Shown: positions 26,628-35,824, counted from the first letter of the stretch. The stretch: DNA of 64,000 nt from Romboutsia_E sp900604535 (GCF_900604535.1 NZ_UWOT01000016.1:1-64000), one strand, 5' to 3'. Notes: generated from the letters alone by a model not told the origin. A program made the numbers and translations.

Positions 26628-27964
26628 GCAACTTGCTTTTTATTATTTTTATTTAACTTATATTTGCTCCATTCAAATTCCACAAACATAGCTAATGCAC
26701 CAATATTTAAAGATGTTGCTACAAAAAGTAATATATTTAATAAATTAAATAATATTTCAAATTTAAATATTGATAAAATGCCTGATATTAATAACATGCT
26801 TAGATACATAATATTTCTATTCTTTATATTAATCTTGCTAGATAAACTTAAAAGATAATATGAACCTAGTAAAGTCGTCATTCCCGACAATATTATAAAT
26901 ATAAATAATATTGCTAATCCCAATATACCTGTTACACTTATTACAGTTTCAAAATAAGATACTAATCTTTGAGCACTATTTTCTGTAAACGATATAATAT
27001 TTTGATCAACTCCATATGAAGCTATATAAGATGTAACTAATACTGATATTACAACAAGGAATGTAGTCATAATAGCTGATATAGACGCAGCTACTCTTGG
27101 ACTAGAATTTGTTTTAACTGCTGCTAGTGGCAATGTCCCTAATCCAGGTTCTGCAATTTGAATTACTCTTTGCATACCAAATATAAGACCTAAAGGAATT
27201 CCAAACAACATACTTACTGGATTTTTAAATCCTATAAGCATCCTTTCGATAAATGCTGGCACATATGTATGTGTTTTTATTAAAAATATTCCAAAAAACA
27301 CAAAGTAAGCGCCTGCAGCAACTAAAATCATACTTACCATAGATTTGATAAATATATCTTGTCTATTTTTCAATACAACTACAAATAAAATAAATATAAT
27401 GGGTATTATTACAAATAAATATTGTTGCATTTGAGTAAGTTTAATTCCAGATATCTTATCCAAACTCGTTATTATAATAGCATCCATTCCACTAAATTGA
27501 ACACCACCTATAGCAAATACATATAATAAAATTAATGCTATAACATAAATCTTTGCTGCACCTTTAGATACAAATTTTTCTATGTAGTCTCTAGGATCCA
27601 TATTTACAATTTTAGCTATTAATGTTTCACAATATGATATTGGTATTAATACTAATGATCCTATTAATGCCCATAAAGCTACCGATTCTACATATACTTG
27701 ACCACCTACATACAAGTTACTTAATGCGCTTAAAAAGCCAATTATAATTCCAGTTCCCATCATAGCACCTAGAGATACTGATGCTTGAGGTATTAAATGC
27801 ATTATACTAAACTCTCTTTTTTCAGTTGTCAATGATCTTATGTTTAGTATTACTTGAGCACAAATGTAAATTCCCATAAGTAATAAAAATGGTATAAATA
27901 TTGGCCATATTACATTTGATATTACCACAGTTATATGGTTCAATTGAGATAATATAACTTCCAT
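26624..27964 (-). CDS. divergent alanine/glycine:cation symporter (AGCS-like)
   Basis: 446-residue integral membrane protein with about ten hydrophobic segments. SLGAMMGTGIIIGFLSAL and GMQRVIQIAEPGLGTLPLAA align with the AGCS motifs GTGNIAGVA and KRGVFSNEAGLGSAP, but with several substitutions, so the substrate may differ from alanine or glycine. It is transcribed alone. The leader shares a 21-bp element with the ECF operon. RBS CGAGGTGG. Confidence 0.75.
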   Translation of the reverse strand: MEVILSQLNHITVVISNVIWPIFIPFLLLMGIYICAQVILNIRSLTTEKREFSIMHLIPQASVSLGAMMGTGIIIGFLSALSNLYVGGQVYVESVALWALIGSLVLIPISYCETLIAKIVNMDPRDYIEKFVSKGAAKIYVIALILLYVFAIGGVQFSGMDAIIITSLDKISGIKLTQMQQYLFVIIPIIFILFVVVLKNRQDIFIKSMVSMILVAAGAYFVFFGIFLIKTHTYVPAFIERMLIGFKNPVSMLFGIPLGLIFGMQRVIQIAEPGLGTLPLAAVKTNSSPRVAASISAIMTTFLVVISVLVTSYIASYGVDQNIISFTENSAQRLVSYFETVISVTGILGLAILFIFIILSGMTTLLGSYYLLSLSSKINIKNRNIMYLSMLLISGILSIFKFEILFNLLNILLFVATSLNIGALAMFVEFEWSKYKLNKNNKKQVA

Positions 27965-28013
27965 GATGCCACCTCGATTTATTAAGTTTTATGATTTTAT
28001 ATTTTATTCATAT

Positions 28014-28034
28014 ATTCACGCAAGTATTAGTATA
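28014..28034 (-). promoter_or_regulatory. -10 region and shared motif upstream of the AGCS gene
   Basis: TATACT followed by AATACTTGCGTGAAT on the minus strand, 19 of 21 bases identical to the ECF operon promoter region. No -35 consensus is visible at the right distance. Confidence 0.45.
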
Positions 28035-28096
28035 CTATCATTTTCACACTTAGCATAGAGTAAAATTATATTAATTAATCAATTAAAAATTATATA

Positions 28097-28132
28097 AAAA
28101 AATGACTACTCAGATTAAGTAATCATCTTTTT
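28097..28132 (-). terminator. terminator of the serC-serA-DUF1015 operon
   Basis: Imperfect hairpin AAAGATGATTACT / AGTAGTCATTTTTT with a 7-nt loop and a following T run, 10 nt past the stop codon. Confidence 0.75.
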
Positions 28133-28141
28133 ATATAGCTT

Positions 28142-29380
28142 TTATACTTCATGCAAAAATAATCCACATCTAACTTTTGGTTCAAACCAAGTTGATTTAG
28201 CTGGCATAATTTTATTTTCATCCGCCACCTTCATTAATTCTTTTATTTTAGTTGGATATAAAGAAAAGGCTACCCTCATATCTTTATTAACCCTATTTTC
28301 AAGTTCTTTAATTCCTTTAATCCCTCCTACAAATTCTATACGTTTATCACTTCTAGGATTTTTTATTCCTAAAATAGGTTCTATTAAATAATCATGTAGT
28401 ATGCTAACGTCTAATGATCTTATTGTATCATTTTCTACTTCTGATAACTTTTTAAATTGAAGTTTATACCATTTATTATTTAAATACATTCCAAACGTTC
28501 CTTTTTCTTTAGGTTTATAGCCATCTTCTTTTAAATTAATTATTTTAAAGTTTTCTCTAACTTTATTCATAAACTCTATTTCATTTAAATTGTTTAAATC
28601 TTTAACTACTCTATTATAATCTAGTACTAATAAGTCTTTTTCTGGTGCAATCATTGCTAAATAGTAATTAAATTCTTCTTTTCCTGTATAACTAGAATTT
28701 TTAATTCTCATTTCTTTTGCAATATTCTCTGCTGAAGCTGCTCTATGGTGTCCATCTGCTATATATAAATACTGTATACTTTTAAATTCATCTACTATTT
28801 TATTTATAGCCTTACTTTCACTTACTCTCCAAACAGTATGTCTTATATTGTCATTTGATATAAAATCATATAAGTGTTCTTCTTTTGTATAGCTATTTAT
28901 TATATCATCTATTTCTTTTTTATTTTTATAGGTTATTAATATAGTACCTGTATTTGCATTACAATACCTTATATGATTTGTTCTATCTAGTTCCTTGTCT
29001 GGTTTAGTATATTCATGTTTCTTTATAATACCATTCAAACTATCATCTACAGATACACATGCAACTATACCTATTTGAGCTCTATTATCCATTATTTCTC
29101 TATAAATATATATACATTCACTCTCATCTTGAATTAAAATATTTTCCTTTTTAAATTTATTTAAATTTTCTTTTGCTTTTAAATATACTTTTTCATCATA
29201 CTCATCTATATAATCTGGTAAATCGATCTCTGCACGATCTATGTGTAAAAATGAATACTTATTGTTATACGCCATATTTTTAGCTTCATCTCTACTCATA
29301 ACATCATATGGTAATTCAGCTACCTTATCTACATATTCTTTAGATGGTCTAATTGCTCTAAATGGTTTTATTACTGCCAT
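28142..29380 (-). CDS. DUF1015 family protein
   Basis: 412-residue soluble protein of the DUF1015 (COG4198) family, which is repeatedly encoded beside serine-biosynthesis genes. Conserved features visible here are the N-terminal IKPFRAIRPSKEY, SRDEAKNMAYNNKYSFLHID, and the motif YIADGHHRAASA near residue 220. The DGHHR motif is reminiscent of ParB/sulfiredoxin-fold nucleotide-using enzymes such as free serine kinases, but function is not established. It begins 25 nt after serA ends. The start at 29380 gives a 6-nt spacing from AAGGGGG. Confidence 0.82.
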   Translation of the reverse strand: MAVIKPFRAIRPSKEYVDKVAELPYDVMSRDEAKNMAYNNKYSFLHIDRAEIDLPDYIDEYDEKVYLKAKENLNKFKKENILIQDESECIYIYREIMDNRAQIGIVACVSVDDSLNGIIKKHEYTKPDKELDRTNHIRYCNANTGTILITYKNKKEIDDIINSYTKEEHLYDFISNDNIRHTVWRVSESKAINKIVDEFKSIQYLYIADGHHRAASAENIAKEMRIKNSSYTGKEEFNYYLAMIAPEKDLLVLDYNRVVKDLNNLNEIEFMNKVRENFKIINLKEDGYKPKEKGTFGMYLNNKWYKLQFKKLSEVENDTIRSLDVSILHDYLIEPILGIKNPRSDKRIEFVGGIKGIKELENRVNKDMRVAFSLYPTKIKELMKVADENKIMPAKSTWFEPKVRCGLFLHEV

Positions 29381-29405
29381 ATTCATCCCCCTTATTTATA
29401 TGCTC

Positions 29406-30353
29406 TTATAGCGCTAGCCTTATATTTTTACGACCTTCTTCACTTTGAAAATATTCAGTTATAATTTCTACTATCTCAGCACTTATCCTTTTTTGTGCTT
29501 CTACCGTTGAAGCTCCTATATGAGGTGTAGGAGATACCATGGGATGATTTACTAATTCTAAATTAAATTTTGGCTCACTTTCAAAAACATCTAATGCTAC
29601 TGCCTCAATTTTTCCATTATCTAATGCATTTATTAAATCCTTTTCACAAACCAGTCCACCTCTAGCGTGATTTATCAAGTATACTCTATCTTTCATTTTT
29701 TCTATTTCTTTTTTAGTTATTAAATATCCCTTTTCTTTATCGTAAGGTATATGAATAGTTAAAAAATCTGAGTTTGCTAATACTTCTTCAAATTCACAAA
29801 ATCTATATTTATTAGGCACATCCATCTTACCCAAAATGTCATAGTATATAATATTCATGCCCATAGCACAAGCTCTTTTAGCTACTTCTTTTCCTATTCT
29901 TCCCATACCAATTATACCTAATGTTTTTCCGTAAATTTCAGTTCCTATATAATGTTTCTTTTCCCATTTACCTTCTCTCATTCTTACATTTGATATATTT
30001 ACAAATCTTGCTATATTTATTATTTGGCATATTGTAAGCTCTGCTACTGAAACTGTACTTCCACAAGGTGTATTCATTATTTTTATACCCTTACTCTCAG
30101 CATAATCTACCTCTATATTATCCAAACCTACGCCAGATCTTATTATTAGTTTTAATCTATTACCCTCACAGGCTTTATCTATTATTTCTTTAGTTATTTT
30201 ATTTTTAGATCTTATTACTAAAGCATCCATATCTTTTAATTTTTCCCCTAATCCTAATCCATCAAAGAATTCATTTATAACATTAAAGTTTGACTTTCTT
30301 AATCTTTCTATTTCATCCTTATTCACACCATCAGTTATTAATATATTAAACAT
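29406..30353 (-). CDS. serA: D-3-phosphoglycerate dehydrogenase, short form
   Basis: 315-residue NAD-dependent oxidoreductase for the first step of serine biosynthesis. It lacks the C-terminal ACT domain and so probably is not feedback-inhibited by serine in the classical way. Motifs: RSGVGLDNIEVDYAESKGI (catalytic Arg region), the Rossmann LGIIGMGRIGKEVAKR, INHARGGLV, and PHIGAST with the catalytic His. It lies between the aminotransferase and DUF1015 genes in one operon. RBS TGGAGGT. Confidence 0.9.
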   Translation of the reverse strand: MFNILITDGVNKDEIERLRKSNFNVINEFFDGLGLGEKLKDMDALVIRSKNKITKEIIDKACEGNRLKLIIRSGVGLDNIEVDYAESKGIKIMNTPCGSTVSVAELTICQIINIARFVNISNVRMREGKWEKKHYIGTEIYGKTLGIIGMGRIGKEVAKRACAMGMNIIYYDILGKMDVPNKYRFCEFEEVLANSDFLTIHIPYDKEKGYLITKKEIEKMKDRVYLINHARGGLVCEKDLINALDNGKIEAVALDVFESEPKFNLELVNHPMVSPTPHIGASTVEAQKRISAEIVEIITEYFQSEEGRKNIRLAL

Positions 30354-30399
30354 ATTTATACCTCCAAATTTAACCTTTTTTTACCGCCTTATATTGAAT

Positions 30400-31479
30400 T
30401 TAATTTTTTTCAAATCCTAATATTTCATCAATATTATTTAATAAATCTTTTACATCATCTACTGAATAATCTCCCATATGAGATATTCTAAATGTCTTTT
30501 CTTTAAGTTCCCCATATCCATTGGCAATTTCAAGGTTTCTCTCTTTTAATTGATCATTCAATTTAGATATACTTATACCTTTTGTATTTTTCACTACGGT
30601 AAGAGTATTAGATAAGTAATTTTCATCGGTAAAAATTTGGAAGTGTTCTTTAGCCCAAGATCTAACTATATTAGCCATTTCTCCATGTCTTAAAAATCTA
30701 TTTTCTAGGCCTTCTTTTAAGATTTGGTTTAATTGGAAGTCTAAAGCGAACATATGTGAAAGGGATGGTGTTGAAGGGTACTGGTAATTCTTATTAACTA
30801 TGTATTCATACATTGCTAATAAATCAAAATACGTTCCTCTATAAGGTACTTTTTTAGCTCGTTGAACTGCTTTGTTAGAAAATGTACAGATTGACATACC
30901 AGGTGGTAATCCAAGTGCTTTTTGCACCGATGTTATACATATATCTATTCCAATTTTGTCAACTTCTATTTTTATTCCACCCGCCGAACTTACTGCATCT
31001 ACACAGTAAATTATATCTTCATATTTTTTAATAACCTCTCCAATAGCCTCTATTGGGTTTGTTATGCCTGTTGAAGTCTCATTATGAGTTATAGTTATTA
31101 AATCATACTTACCGGTAGAAAGTACCTTATCAACCATTTCAGGACTTATCGCCTTCCCTAATTCTACTTCAAATAAATCCACGGGTACCATGTTTGACAC
31201 TCCCATTTTATACCATCTTTTTCCAAAGGATCCACAGGAGAATACAACTGCCCTTTTAGATGTACAGGATCGAATGGAACCTTCCATTAATCCACTACCG
31301 GATGATGTAGATAAAAGTATTTCGCTATTTGTATAAAATAAACTTTGCAACTTTTTACTTATATCATATTGTATCCTAGATGCTTCTTTTCCTCTATGAC
31401 TGATTACTTGAGTAGACATATATTCTAGGACATCTTTATTTACATCTATAGGTCCAGGAATAAATAACCTTTTGCTCAT
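30400..31479 (-). CDS. class V aminotransferase (phosphoserine aminotransferase-like)
   Basis: 359-residue PLP enzyme of the SerC / alanine-glyoxylate aminotransferase group. The N-terminal FIPGPIDVNKDVLEYMS, the HRGKEASRI motif, the PLP-binding Asp in YCVDAVSSAGG and the Schiff-base Lys in TSVQKALGLPPG are visible. Linked to serA, it most likely converts phosphohydroxypyruvate to phosphoserine, as such non-classical SerC enzymes do in Clostridia (inference from context). First gene of the operon; strong AAAGGAGG site. Confidence 0.82.
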   Translation of the reverse strand: MSKRLFIPGPIDVNKDVLEYMSTQVISHRGKEASRIQYDISKKLQSLFYTNSEILLSTSSGSGLMEGSIRSCTSKRAVVFSCGSFGKRWYKMGVSNMVPVDLFEVELGKAISPEMVDKVLSTGKYDLITITHNETSTGITNPIEAIGEVIKKYEDIIYCVDAVSSAGGIKIEVDKIGIDICITSVQKALGLPPGMSICTFSNKAVQRAKKVPYRGTYFDLLAMYEYIVNKNYQYPSTPSLSHMFALDFQLNQILKEGLENRFLRHGEMANIVRSWAKEHFQIFTDENYLSNTLTVVKNTKGISISKLNDQLKERNLEIANGYGELKEKTFRISHMGDYSVDDVKDLLNNIDEILGFEKN

Positions 31480-31536
31480 AATAAGCCTCCTTTCTTAAAA
31501 ATTATTATTATTTAAATTTTTAATATTTTAATATCT

Positions 31537-31565
31537 ATAGTATGTTTTCTAAATAAATATGTCAA
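31537..31565 (-). promoter_or_regulatory. promoter of the serine biosynthesis operon
   Basis: TTGACA, 17 nt, TACTAT on the minus strand, about 55 nt upstream of the aminotransferase start codon. Confidence 0.75.
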
Positions 31566-31701
31566 TTTTATAGTTTCTTTATTATATAATATTTATTTTT
31601 TTTATTTAAGTTCTACATTTTTTAATAAAAATATAGATTTACATTTAAAATAAAATTTATTATTTACCTTAATAGTTTACTTTTTAATATTATCTCAAAA
31701 T

Positions 31702-31858
31702 TTATTTGTAATATTTATGATTAGAAATTAAATCTCCAATTTCTTTCGTGGTAACTTTTATACCATATCCGTCATAAATATCCTCTGTCTTATATCCTTT
31801 ACTCAATACTTTTTCAACAGCTTTATCTTTGCTATTAGATTCTCTATTTAAATTTAGT
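31702..31858 (-). pseudogene. leuB: C-terminal remnant of leuB (3-isopropylmalate dehydrogenase)
   Basis: In one reading frame the minus strand encodes about 50 residues ending at TAA 31702: RESNSKDKAVEKVLSKGYKT, then EDIYDGYGIKVTTKEIGDLI. This matches the C-terminal helix-and-tail of 3-isopropylmalate dehydrogenase (typical AVEKVL..GYRT.DIY...G...V.T.EMGD.I). There is no start codon and no catalytic part. It directly follows the leuA remnant in a different frame, so a deletion has removed the rest of leuA, any leuCD genes and most of leuB. Confidence 0.7.
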
Positions 31859-32350
31859 TTCTGGATATTTTTCAGCTTCATCTTTTACAAGCTTCGCTCC
31901 TTTTACAGCTATTTCAATTATCTCTTCTTTAGTTTTATCAAATACAACATTTCTTTGAAGTGTTGATATTGAATTATAAATATGAACAATTACTTCCTTA
32001 CATACTTTTAATGCTTCAAAAGTTTTTAATATTAAATGCTCTCTTGCTTAAGTTATCACCTGAAGAGTAACATCTTCTGGTATTAGATTTTCATCAATTA
32101 ATTTTCTTATAAACTTATATTCTGTATCTGATGCAGATGGAAATCCTACCTCTATTTGCTTAAAACCAATACCTACCAACATATTAAACATCTTAATTTT
32201 CTCATCTACATTCATAAGATTTAGTAAAACTTGGTTAGCATCTCTTAGGTCAACACTGTACCATATAGGTGATTTTATAATCTCATTATCTGGACATTTT
32301 CTATTTTTCATGGTAATCTTTTTAAATCTAGAATATTTCTCATGGTTCAT
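31844..32350 (-). pseudogene. leuA: truncated leuA (2-isopropylmalate synthase) with premature stop
   Basis: ATG at 32350 has a good AGGAGG site and opens the N-terminus of a 2-isopropylmalate synthase: PIWYSVDLRDANQVL and IGFKQIEVGFPSASDTEYKF. After 100 codons the frame hits TAA (32048) in the family's TLQVLTQAREHL motif, where a CAA to TAA change is the simplest explanation. The frame then continues in register with AREHLILKTFEALKVCKEV and HIYNSISTLQRNVVF up to KYPETKF, where homology to leuA ends and leuB begins. The metal-site DLRDGNQ is already altered to DLRDANQ. Only about 165 of the roughly 550 codons expected remain. Confidence 0.85.
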
Positions 32351-32387
32351 AATAGTCCTCCTATATATTTAAAATCTTTTTTCCAAT

Positions 32388-32638
32388 AAAAAAACTCGCC
32401 TCTAAAAAATTAGAGACGAGTTTAGCTCGCGGTACCACTCGATTTGGCTATAAAGCCTACTTTATAATAATGATAAATCATTATATATCCTATAACCTAG
32501 ATTAATCGGTTTGCAAATTGCAACAGCTCATAGACAAGTTCGAATTTATCCACTGCCAAATCACACCATCCTTTGGCTCTCTGTAAGCTTCATCATTTCT
32601 ACTACTCCTAATCAACGCCTTTTATTTTAAATTGTTTA
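32388..32638 (-). ncRNA. T-box leader, leucine type
   Basis: A complete T-box riboswitch on the minus strand. It has the conserved GAGTGGTACCGCG T-box (32428-32440), a terminator hairpin AAACTCGTCTCTAA / TTAGAGGCGAGTTT with a T run (32388-32423), and a Stem I with AGAGAGCC. The likely specifier triplet is CTT (32536-32538, in TTCGAACTTGTC), a leucine codon followed by a purine. Uncharged tRNA-Leu should favour read-through. The only downstream gene is the broken leuA. Confidence 0.9.
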
Positions 32639-32644
32639 TTAGTT

Positions 32645-32673
32645 ATAGTATTATTTTACTTTTTATTTGTCAA
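32645..32673 (-). promoter_or_regulatory. promoter of the T-box leader
   Basis: TTGACA, 17 nt, TACTAT on the minus strand; transcription would start right at the beginning of the T-box. Confidence 0.8.
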
Positions 32674-32709
32674 TTATATAGTTAAATTTATACATATATA
32701 TTACTTATG

Positions 32710-33435
32710 TTACCTCTTCATAAAATCTAAATTAAAAAATTCTATTATTTGATCTTCATGATAATTTATAACTAATTCTTTTGGAAAATCAACTTCTTTA
32801 ATTAATTTTTCACAATTATCGAATCTCCCTATATCATAGCAAATATGAGAGTCCGTTCCCATTATTACTCTTACATTGTGCTCCTTACAAAGCTCTAACA
32901 TTTTTGATAAATTTTCTTTTGCACCTTCTCTAAATGAATTTGGATTTAGTGAAGAGTTATTAATTTCCAATAATATATTTTTTTCTTTTGCTTTTAATAC
33001 TACTGCTTCATAATCAAGTGCATATCTACTATCATCTGGATGACCTATTATTCTAACTTTTTCTATATCCATTACATTAAGTATTGCTCTAGTATTCTCT
33101 TCTATAGAACCAAATTTAACACAAGGTGGATGAAGACTTGCTATTACATAATCTAATCCTGAATATAAATCTTCATCTATATCTAAGTTTCCTTCAAAAT
33201 CAAGTATATTTCCTTCTATACCTCTAAGAATTTTGACTCCATCAACTTCTCTAGGAATTACCTTTAAATTTTGAAAATAGTATTTATGTGGTGATGCTGG
33301 CATATTAGATGAATGATCTGATATACCAAGATATTTAATCTGACGCCTTACAGCAAATTCTATATTCTCTTTTATAGTACTAAATGCATGTCCACTTACT
33401 ATAGTATGTGTATGTAAATCTAAAATTGATTTCAT
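32710..33435 (-). CDS. PHP-domain phosphatase (YcdX-like)
   Basis: 241-residue metal-dependent hydrolase with the four PHP motifs: LHTHTIVSGHAF at the N-terminus, LGISDHSS, IGHPDDSRY and MGTDSHICYDIG near the end. YcdX-type proteins bind three zinc ions and hydrolyse small phosphoesters; the substrate is unknown. It is preceded by the S1-domain gene and a strong AGGAGGT site. Its right-hand partner may share transcription, as the hairpin between them has a poor T tract. Confidence 0.85.
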   Translation of the reverse strand: MKSILDLHTHTIVSGHAFSTIKENIEFAVRRQIKYLGISDHSSNMPASPHKYYFQNLKVIPREVDGVKILRGIEGNILDFEGNLDIDEDLYSGLDYVIASLHPPCVKFGSIEENTRAILNVMDIEKVRIIGHPDDSRYALDYEAVVLKAKEKNILLEINNSSLNPNSFREGAKENLSKMLELCKEHNVRVIMGTDSHICYDIGRFDNCEKLIKEVDFPKELVINYHEDQIIEFFNLDFMKR

Positions 33436-33467
33436 AAATACCTCCTCTTATTAATCATATAAATATA

Positions 33468-33494
33468 GGATACCTCAAACTATTTGAGATATCC
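33468..33494 (-). terminator. hairpin after the S1-domain gene
   Basis: GGATATCTCAAA / TTTGAGGTATCC, 12 bp with one G-U pair and a 3-nt loop; the following sequence is AT-rich without a clear T run, so it may act as a weak terminator. Confidence 0.5.
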
Positions 33495-33502
33495 TTGACT
33501 TA

Positions 33503-34768
33503 TTATTTTTGTAAATTTTTAAATTTATCTTTAAATAAATCTCCAAGAGTTCCTAAAGAATCTTCCACTTCTAAATATTCTGTGTAATCTTCTTCAGGCT
33601 CTCTTTCAGCTTCTTTTTTAGATACTAACATTCTTCTATTTTCTGGATTAAAGTTAAGAACCTTTACCTTAACTTCATCATCAATATTTACTACGTTAGT
33701 CACTTTTACAACTCTATCTTCACTTAACTCAGATATTGGTAAAAATGCTTCTACACCTTCTCTAATTTCAAGGAATGCTCCTCTATCAATTATTCTAACA
33801 ACCTTACCTGTTATTATATCATCAACATATACATCTTCAGATATTAGTTGCCATGGGTCATTATTTATATCTTTTAATGCTAGCGCTATTTTTCTAGTTT
33901 CCATATTAACATCTAAAACATAAACGTCTACTTCTTGTCCTTCTTGTAACATATCTTCAACAGATTCTACTCTTTTCCAAGATAGATTATTTAAATGAAC
34001 TAAACCTTCTAGCCCTCCAATATCTACAAATGCACCATAAGACATTATCTTAGTTACTTTACCATGTCTTTTTTGTCCTACTTGTAAAGAGTTAAACAGA
34101 TCTTCTTTTTCTTGCTTTATTCTAGTTCTTTCTGCATCTCTTTCAGCTTTAATTCTAGCTCTCTCAGCTTCTTTTTCAGCTTGTATTCTAGCTCTTCTTT
34201 CTTCTCTTTCTATGTTTATTCTTTCTTGTAATACCTCTCTATGACTTACCACAAATCTATTTCTCTTAGCATCTAATTCTATTAGATAACACTCTAAATT
34301 TGCTCCAATATATTCTTTAGTTTCTTTTACAAACTTAGTATCTATTTGAGATATTGGCATAAATACATCTATTGATTTATATTTTGCAAATACTCCTCTT
34401 TCTATAGCTTTTTCAACATTTACAGTTATTATTCTATGATCTTCATATGCTTTAGTTATCTCTGCTAGATCATTTCTTTTATCTGCTTGTAATTTAGACA
34501 GTCTTATTGTTCCATCTTTTTCCGAAACCCTTTGTATAACTGCAGTTACTTCATCTCCTACATTATATACTTCTTCTATACTTTTATTACCCTCTATATT
34601 TAATTCTCCTACTGGTATTATTCCATCAAATCCATATTCTAAGTCTAATACAACTTCATCATGGGCAACTTTAATTATTTTAGCAGTTATAGTTTTACCT
34701 ACCTTTACTTCATTAAAAGCCTTTTCTTGCTCATCTAGTAAATCTTTCATCGATAATTCGTTTTTCAT
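33503..34768 (-). CDS. S1 RNA-binding domain protein (RpsA-like)
   Basis: 421-residue protein with four S1 domains at about 17-85, 100-165, 222-292 and 306-378. The third carries the best consensus, KIMSYGAFVDIGGLEGLVHL. A highly charged helical linker (about 170-215) is rich in Ala-Glu-Arg-Ile repeats (ARIKAERDAERTRIKQEKED). Similar proteins occur in Clostridia as the ribosomal protein S1 homologue involved in mRNA binding. RBS AAAGGA precedes the start. Confidence 0.87.
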   Translation of the reverse strand: MKNELSMKDLLDEQEKAFNEVKVGKTITAKIIKVAHDEVVLDLEYGFDGIIPVGELNIEGNKSIEEVYNVGDEVTAVIQRVSEKDGTIRLSKLQADKRNDLAEITKAYEDHRIITVNVEKAIERGVFAKYKSIDVFMPISQIDTKFVKETKEYIGANLECYLIELDAKRNRFVVSHREVLQERINIEREERRARIQAEKEAERARIKAERDAERTRIKQEKEDLFNSLQVGQKRHGKVTKIMSYGAFVDIGGLEGLVHLNNLSWKRVESVEDMLQEGQEVDVYVLDVNMETRKIALALKDINNDPWQLISEDVYVDDIITGKVVRIIDRGAFLEIREGVEAFLPISELSEDRVVKVTNVVNIDDEVKVKVLNFNPENRRMLVSKKEAEREPEEDYTEYLEVEDSLGTLGDLFKDKFKNLQK

Positions 34769-34911
34769 ATTAATGTATTCCTTTCATATTTTATCGTATA
34801 AATATATTTTCTCAATAAATATTATACCATTAATATTTTATAAATACTTACATATTTCATCTAATATTTTGAATAATTAAAATAAAACTTTATTTTTTCG
34901 TAAAAAAATAA

Positions 34912-34933
34912 GAAGGTGTATGTGACATCCTTC
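34912..34933 (-). terminator. possible terminator of sfsA
   Basis: GAAGGATGT / ACACCTTC stem with a bulge, followed by TTATTTTTTT, about 70 nt past the sfsA stop codon. Confidence 0.4.
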
Positions 34934-35000
34934 CTAAAATAAATTTACACTATATGTACACTTAAATAGTAGCTAATACTATCGTTAGTTGCAACATATT

Positions 35001-35696
35001 TTATAATTTAACTTCAATATCTTTATTTATATCTATTGAGTTTTTAGTAACTAAACTATCATATGCTAAAACTTCAACTCCATTATTCTTAGCTTCTATT
35101 AATGCATCCCCTAACTCTTTATGCATTTTATTATTAGGAGTAAAATAAAGTACATTATCCATTTGTACTAAAAATATTATATAGCAATAATAACCTTCTT
35201 TTCTAGCTTCTATAAGTTCCCTTATATGTTTTACTCCTCTCTCAGTTTTTGCATCTGGAAATTTAACTATATTTTCTTCTTCTAAGGTAACCCCTTTAAT
35301 TTCTATAAATGCTTTTTTATCTCCAGCTTCTAAATATATATCAAATCTTGAATTTCCATAAGTTTTTTCTGGCTTAATTAAAGTAACCTTTTCATCTATT
35401 CCTGGTAATGTTATTTTTCCATTTTTTAAAGCCTCATATATAACTTTATTTGGAACTTGAGAATCCATATTTATAAGTCTATCTTCTTTTTCAACTGCAA
35501 TCAAAGAGTACCTTGTTTTTCTATTAGGATTATCGCTTTCTTCTAAATAAACACTACATTTGGGAGTTAAAAGTTCTCGACATCTACCTGTATTTTTAAC
35601 ATGAACCTTTTCTATATTTCCATTTATTTCACAGTAAGCTATAAATCTATTTGGCCTTTCTATAAATTTTGCCTTTACAACTTTATTATAATTCAT
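35001..35696 (-). CDS. sfsA: SfsA family protein (sugar fermentation stimulation)
   Basis: 231-residue protein. Family motifs are FIERPNRFIAYCEINGN, VHVKNTGRCRELL (OB-like N-terminal part) and the nuclease-like core SRFDIYLEAGDKKAFIEIKG, FPDAKTERGVKHIRELIE. In Escherichia coli SfsA was linked to maltose metabolism and DNA binding; the true biochemical role remains unclear. Usual length for the family is about 230. RBS AAAGGAG. Confidence 0.92.
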   Translation of the reverse strand: MNYNKVVKAKFIERPNRFIAYCEINGNIEKVHVKNTGRCRELLTPKCSVYLEESDNPNRKTRYSLIAVEKEDRLINMDSQVPNKVIYEALKNGKITLPGIDEKVTLIKPEKTYGNSRFDIYLEAGDKKAFIEIKGVTLEEENIVKFPDAKTERGVKHIRELIEARKEGYYCYIIFLVQMDNVLYFTPNNKMHKELGDALIEAKNNGVEVLAYDSLVTKNSIDINKDIEVKL

Positions 35697-35781
35697 ATTT
35701 TGCTCCTTTTTATTAACTAATTTAACTTACTTATACCCTATTAAAACTATTTTTCACAATATTAAACTTAAAATTCAAATA

Positions 35782-35819
35782 ATTAAAGGTGTATACTTAT
35801 TATGTATACACCTTTTAAT
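35782..35819 (-). terminator. terminator of the unknown gene at 35825
   Basis: ATTAAAAGGTGTATAC / GTATACACCTTTAAT hairpin with a 7-nt loop, 5 nt past the stop codon, flanked by T-rich DNA. Confidence 0.85.
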
Positions 35820-35824
35820 ACATC

